From assembly GCF_030518235.1 (NCBI RefSeq), contig NZ_JAULSA010000003.1, positions 310,001 to 374,000 on the forward strand: a stretch of 64,000 nucleotides of DNA, read 5' to 3'. Below the pieces are notes generated by a model. That model did not search any database, had not been told where the DNA came from, and worked only from the letters and a program-made list of their open reading frames with translations. Origin of the DNA: Saccharibacillus sp. CPCC 101409 (GTDB lineage Bacteria > Bacillota > Bacilli > Paenibacillales > Paenibacillaceae). The position numbers were made by a program, and so were the translations under genes. This document shows, one piece after another, positions 63,001 to 64,000 of the stretch (the first letter of the stretch is position 1; every line of letters begins with the position of its first letter).

Positions 63001-64000
63001 GGACCTTCCGACAGATCGGAGGCCGGCGTATAGGTCCAGCTTCCGAAGCCTGCGGACGACCAGCCTGCCGCTTGTTCGGCCGCAGCGCCGTCGATCGAAA
63101 CGGCGACTCCGGTCAGACGATCCATGCTGCCGCGGAATTCCGGCCGCTTATCGGCGAATTCCGCGCCGTTGACAGGCCGGTCGATCGTAACGAAAGTCTG
63201 CGTGTCGATAAGCAGCGAAAGAATATTGGAGCGTGCGCTTGTGTTGCGTGCAGCGTCCGTGGACTTCGCGCTGACTGAATGCTCGCCGTTCGCGAGCGCG
63301 GAGGAGCGGATCTCCCACTTCCCGCTGTCGTCGGCTCGAGTTGAGCCGAGTACCGTGGTCCCGTCCGTATCGTACAGCACAACAGTGGAACCGGCTTCCG
63401 CCGTTCCGTAGAATACCGGGGTCCGATTCGCGGTGATACGGTCTGACGAACTTGCGCCCGTGTCCGTTGCCGCTTTAATTCCGACGACAACGGGAGCGGC
63501 CGGAGGCGTATCGTCCACGATGCCGAACGGGGCGAACGTCGCGTCGGCGCTTGTCGTCACGACGACCGTTTGCGATTCTCCGCCCGTTGTGGAGCGGTAG
63601 CCGTCCGGTAGGCTCAGACCGGCATTGACGCTGCCCGAACCGGCGGAGAAGCGATAAGCGCCGTTCTCGTCGGTGATGACCGGATACGGCAGCTTATCCG
63701 CCCCGGTGATCGTCACTTTGGCCGAGACAAAGCCGGGCTCGCCCGCTTCGCGCGCGCCGTTTTTATTGAGGTCGACGAACACCAGACCGGATACGGCCGG
63801 CTTGACCGTGAACGCAGCGCTGTAGCTCGGACCCGGGAAATACGTCCAGGTGTCGATCGCTTTCTGGTCGCCGTAATTGTTGGTGAAGCCGCGGCTTCCG
63901 CCGGAGCTGTCCTGGCCGGCTGTCGCATCCCGCGGACTCGCGGCGAGCTGGGAAGCTCCCGGATCGAGATTGATGTTCGTTGTAACGGCCGGCGTGCCGC
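60069..64000 (-). CDS. Large SLH-anchored multidomain surface protein, 5' part outside the window
   Basis: About 1309 residues are visible and the frame is open to the window edge. In protein order: an SdrD/SpaA-type B domain (AVSGLVFVDLNKNGAREAGE), bacterial Ig-like domains (FYGTAEAGSTVVLYDTDG; WTYTPASDLSEGPHTLKAVA), a Pro-Ser-Glu linker, more Ig-like and carboxypeptidase-regulatory-like repeats, a second CnaB/SpaA-like region, a Pro/Ser/Gly linker, a fibronectin type III domain (about 60680-60900) and three SLH domains (about 60200-60670; FGYPDGTFRPARSISRAE, LPGGAFQPDRAITRGE, KGYPDGTYRPNAPISRAE). SLH domains bind pyruvylated wall polymer. No enzymatic domain is visible; adhesion or structural function is likely. 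Confidence 0.88.
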   Translation of the reverse strand, partial: GTPAVTTNINLDPGASQLAASPRDATAGQDSSGGSRGFTNNYGDQKAIDTWTYFPGPSYSAAFTVKPAVSGLVFVDLNKNGAREAGEPGFVSAKVTITGADKLPYPVITDENGAYRFSAGSGSVNAGLSLPDGYRSTTGGESQTVVVTTSADATFAPFGIVDDTPPAAPVVVGIKAATDTGASSSDRITANRTPVFYGTAEAGSTVVLYDTDGTTVLGSTRADDSGKWEIRSSALANGEHSVSAKSTDAARNTSARSNILSLLIDTQTFVTIDRPVNGAEFADKRPEFRGSMDRLTGVAVSIDGAAAEQAAGWSSAGFGSWTYTPASDLSEGPHTLKAVATDTAGNVDEREISFTVLPAPAEPAEPSEPSEPSEPVISGLIVSGADSLPIPKSGETDTASVYTAAYKETPETAPSEEIVWSLKEPAAGVEIDESTGKLTVTDAAQPGSVEVVASLKSDSNITGSRAVTLSAAPPAEVFASLSGTVYSSTGGIVPGVTVRAETTDGSEQSFDTVSGANGGYAFDKLPAGSYAVSVRGGGRTLAEESLTLSDRPEIRDLHLAELAAISLSADPDELIGDGLSSSKLRADVTDKVSGDPVENLRIGFSASSGELSASEVLTNGKGIAEVVYTAPKLDSDQPKEEKVRLVVRDYKSGIFAEKEITIKLLPPSINGVVTSGGVAIPNAVVKIAEDFDNNGTIDFTAETVTGADGSYHIAVPRGSWKYTLHISAPISIGGRTETIRLQQRSDVGALNKPNEEVPAIRQISGKLFVQESEGLASPFDGFVQSGGVSGSLYDAKGAPLSKSVDIETDGSYRVDDVQPGTYRLLFKFKAPSGDTLAGVFKEVTVDQEGQLTIEPVLIDPYGVVTDSATGAAITGVDMRLYWADTPLNRSQGRTPGARVDLPELKDFAPNQNHNPQSTVTDGSYAWMVYENGDYYIRAAKTGYDDYDSRIEKRNRPAAPGEDSWIENGIIHVGQTIVQYDLKLTKSGSSPGVPSTPGSPAAPSTPASPGGASSGTGAAPAAKVPAAPIKLSLKTAEIGGSKLTWQPADGADYYRVYQGGVLTADNVKLPEYWLAGLEAGQSYTFRVSAVSAAGESPLSEEIAWTAPEAGSHIHYIFGYPDGTFRPARSISRAEMAAIMTRIMIGNEIPAAESLRYADVPASHWAAGYADRAASLGVMNGLPGGAFQPDRAITRGELAAILVRFRNLEPAASGGFSDTAGHWAEGDIGAAARAGLLKGYPDGTYRPNAPISRAELVTAVNRMLGRGPLLGNLPADWPDAPVGHWAYRDIMEASLDHDYAIQSGGEYRSGP

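Overview
The window looks like chromosomal DNA from a GC-rich, Gram-positive, Paenibacillus-type Firmicute; Paenibacillus or Saccharibacillus is an inference from gene content. The signs are strong AAGGAGG-type ribosome binding sites, many lipoproteins with Gram-positive lipoboxes, an S-layer-homology (SLH) surface protein, LplABC- and YesMN-type sugar uptake and control genes, PadR-DUF2812 and DUF2339-DUF3999 pairs, and a CcpA-type cre site. I saw no rRNA, tRNA, prophage, insertion sequence or CRISPR array. One AT-rich patch (about 17.55-18.96 kb) stands out as probable transferred DNA.

Layout. 0-2.9 kb: a DUF350/DUF4178/K+-channel membrane module. 2.9-7.7 kb: a GGDEF-like/winged-helix regulator, then an epimerase, a DapA-family aldolase and a tandem GNAT. 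8.2-16.4 kb: a sugar locus with a membrane-bound AraC-type regulator divergent from two Gfo/Idh/MocA oxidoreductases, two permeases and a binding lipoprotein. 16.5-19 kb: a VOC protein, a scar where an oxidoreductase and an HxlR regulator were both broken, and the AT-rich metalloprotease-lipoprotein pair. 19-29.3 kb: an SgrR-like regulator, a DUF4173 membrane protein, a P2A Ca2+-type ATPase, a Fur-controlled siderophore-binding lipoprotein, an Rrf2 regulator, an IDEAL-domain protein and a GH18 lipoprotein. 29.3-35.1 kb: a DsbA/SpxH-like protein and several small regulator circuits (HxlR, PadR-DUF2812, DoxX, TetR-MFS) whose operators can be read in the DNA. 35.3-46.7 kb: DUF2339-DUF3999, a nitroreductase, a BNR-repeat protein, formate-THF ligase and an Ig-like lipoprotein. 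46.9-59.4 kb: a carbohydrate island with a GH43 arabinanase-like enzyme, a membrane-anchored binding protein with a LytS/YesM kinase and YesN regulator, a second binding lipoprotein, two permeases and a GH2 enzyme. 59.7-64 kb: a small orphan gene and the 3' part of a very large SLH protein running off the window.

How the genes work together. The 48.7-59.4 kb island reads as a complete sense-and-import circuit. The anchored binding protein plus kinase senses the sugar, the AraC-type regulator acts on TGGAC-rich promoter sites, and the ABC transporter and GH2 enzyme take up and cleave the substrate. No ABC ATPase gene lies in either sugar locus, so a shared MsmX-type ATPase elsewhere is expected.

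Most unusual signal. Four intergenic regions (7961-8160, 39548-39745, 43901-44095, 53738-53927) each hold exactly four palindromic units. Unit-to-unit distances are 51/72/51, 50/72/50, 51/62/51 and 50/61/50 bases. The arm sequence differs between loci but the geometry is kept, and every distance is close to 5, 6 or 7 turns of the DNA helix. I know of no described element with this layout.
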